From Beverwykella pulmonaria (lineage: Eukaryota; Ascomycota; Dothideomycetes; Pleosporales; Melanommataceae): 64,000 nucleotides of DNA. Made by a program: the position numbers and the translations under genes. The DNA is taken from the NCBI GenBank assembly GCA_001599595.1, contig BCHH01000002.1, forward strand, positions 2,741,451 to 2,805,450, in the 5' to 3' direction. Within the stretch, counting starts at the first letter, position 1; each line of letters opens with the position of its first letter. Shown here one piece after another: positions 63,860 to 64,000 of this stretch. Below the pieces are notes generated by a model. It was not told where the DNA came from and searched no databases. It saw only the letters and a list, made by a program, of their open reading frames with translations.

Positions 63860-64000
63860 GATCGCTTGCTGTCGGATCCAAATTTTCTAGGGAGATTTTT
63901 ATTCCTTATTTTCTATCTAAGACGAGTGCGACGTGCGATGTGGAGTGAGTCACGAAAGTGGGGTGGACCTAGCGATAACCAGATAGCACTCTACTCCACT

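Overview
The window is nuclear DNA of a filamentous ascomycete, most likely a Dothideomycete close to the Pleosporales. Introns are short (about 50-260 nt) with GT or GC donors, CTAAC-like branch sites and AG acceptors. The families are typical of filamentous fungi: SesA/NB-ARC/TPR receptor, HET fragments, F-box and Zn2Cys6 proteins, small secreted proteins, salicylate-hydroxylase-like monooxygenases and a P450. The phylum is secure; the class is inferred from general family resemblance.

Layout. 1-732 is the 5' part of a multi-pass membrane protein cut by the left edge. 1968-5396 is an NLR-like receptor. 5591-11578 is the Slh1/ASCC3-type helicase, divergent from the five-exon SNARE gene ykt6 (11966-12847). 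13180-14295 is an acidic-tailed unknown protein. 17.5-24.2 kb holds four consecutive oxidoreductase genes: FAD monooxygenase, old yellow enzyme, PhyH dioxygenase and a second FAD monooxygenase. The PhyH gene is split near its start by a 604-bp MITE with a perfect 8-bp target-site duplication. 25-31 kb carries a six-cysteine secreted peptide, a dead deuterolysin (M35) gene, a coiled-coil protein and a secreted protein. 31-42 kb carries F-box-like genes and fragments, a secreted alpha/beta hydrolase and a Zn2Cys6 regulator; the last two each need a GC-AG intron.

42-58 kb is a repeat-rich accessory block: a Tc1/mariner-like element broken by in-frame stops; a hAT element (43964-46818) with an 8-bp duplication and two nested LTRs; a third solo LTR; a long inverted repeat pair; a TIR-bounded element; and remnants of RTA1 and HET genes. 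Two intact genes lie inside it, a GPI-type secreted protein and a membrane protein.

58.7-64 kb returns to intact genes. Sulfide:quinone oxidoreductase and a persulfide-dioxygenase-type metallo-beta-lactamase are divergently transcribed from a 736-bp gap and together form a probable mitochondrial sulfide-oxidation module. A cytochrome P450 follows. Overall, conserved gene islands (about 5.6-13 kb and 58.7-62 kb) flank a middle region reshaped by transposons and gene decay.
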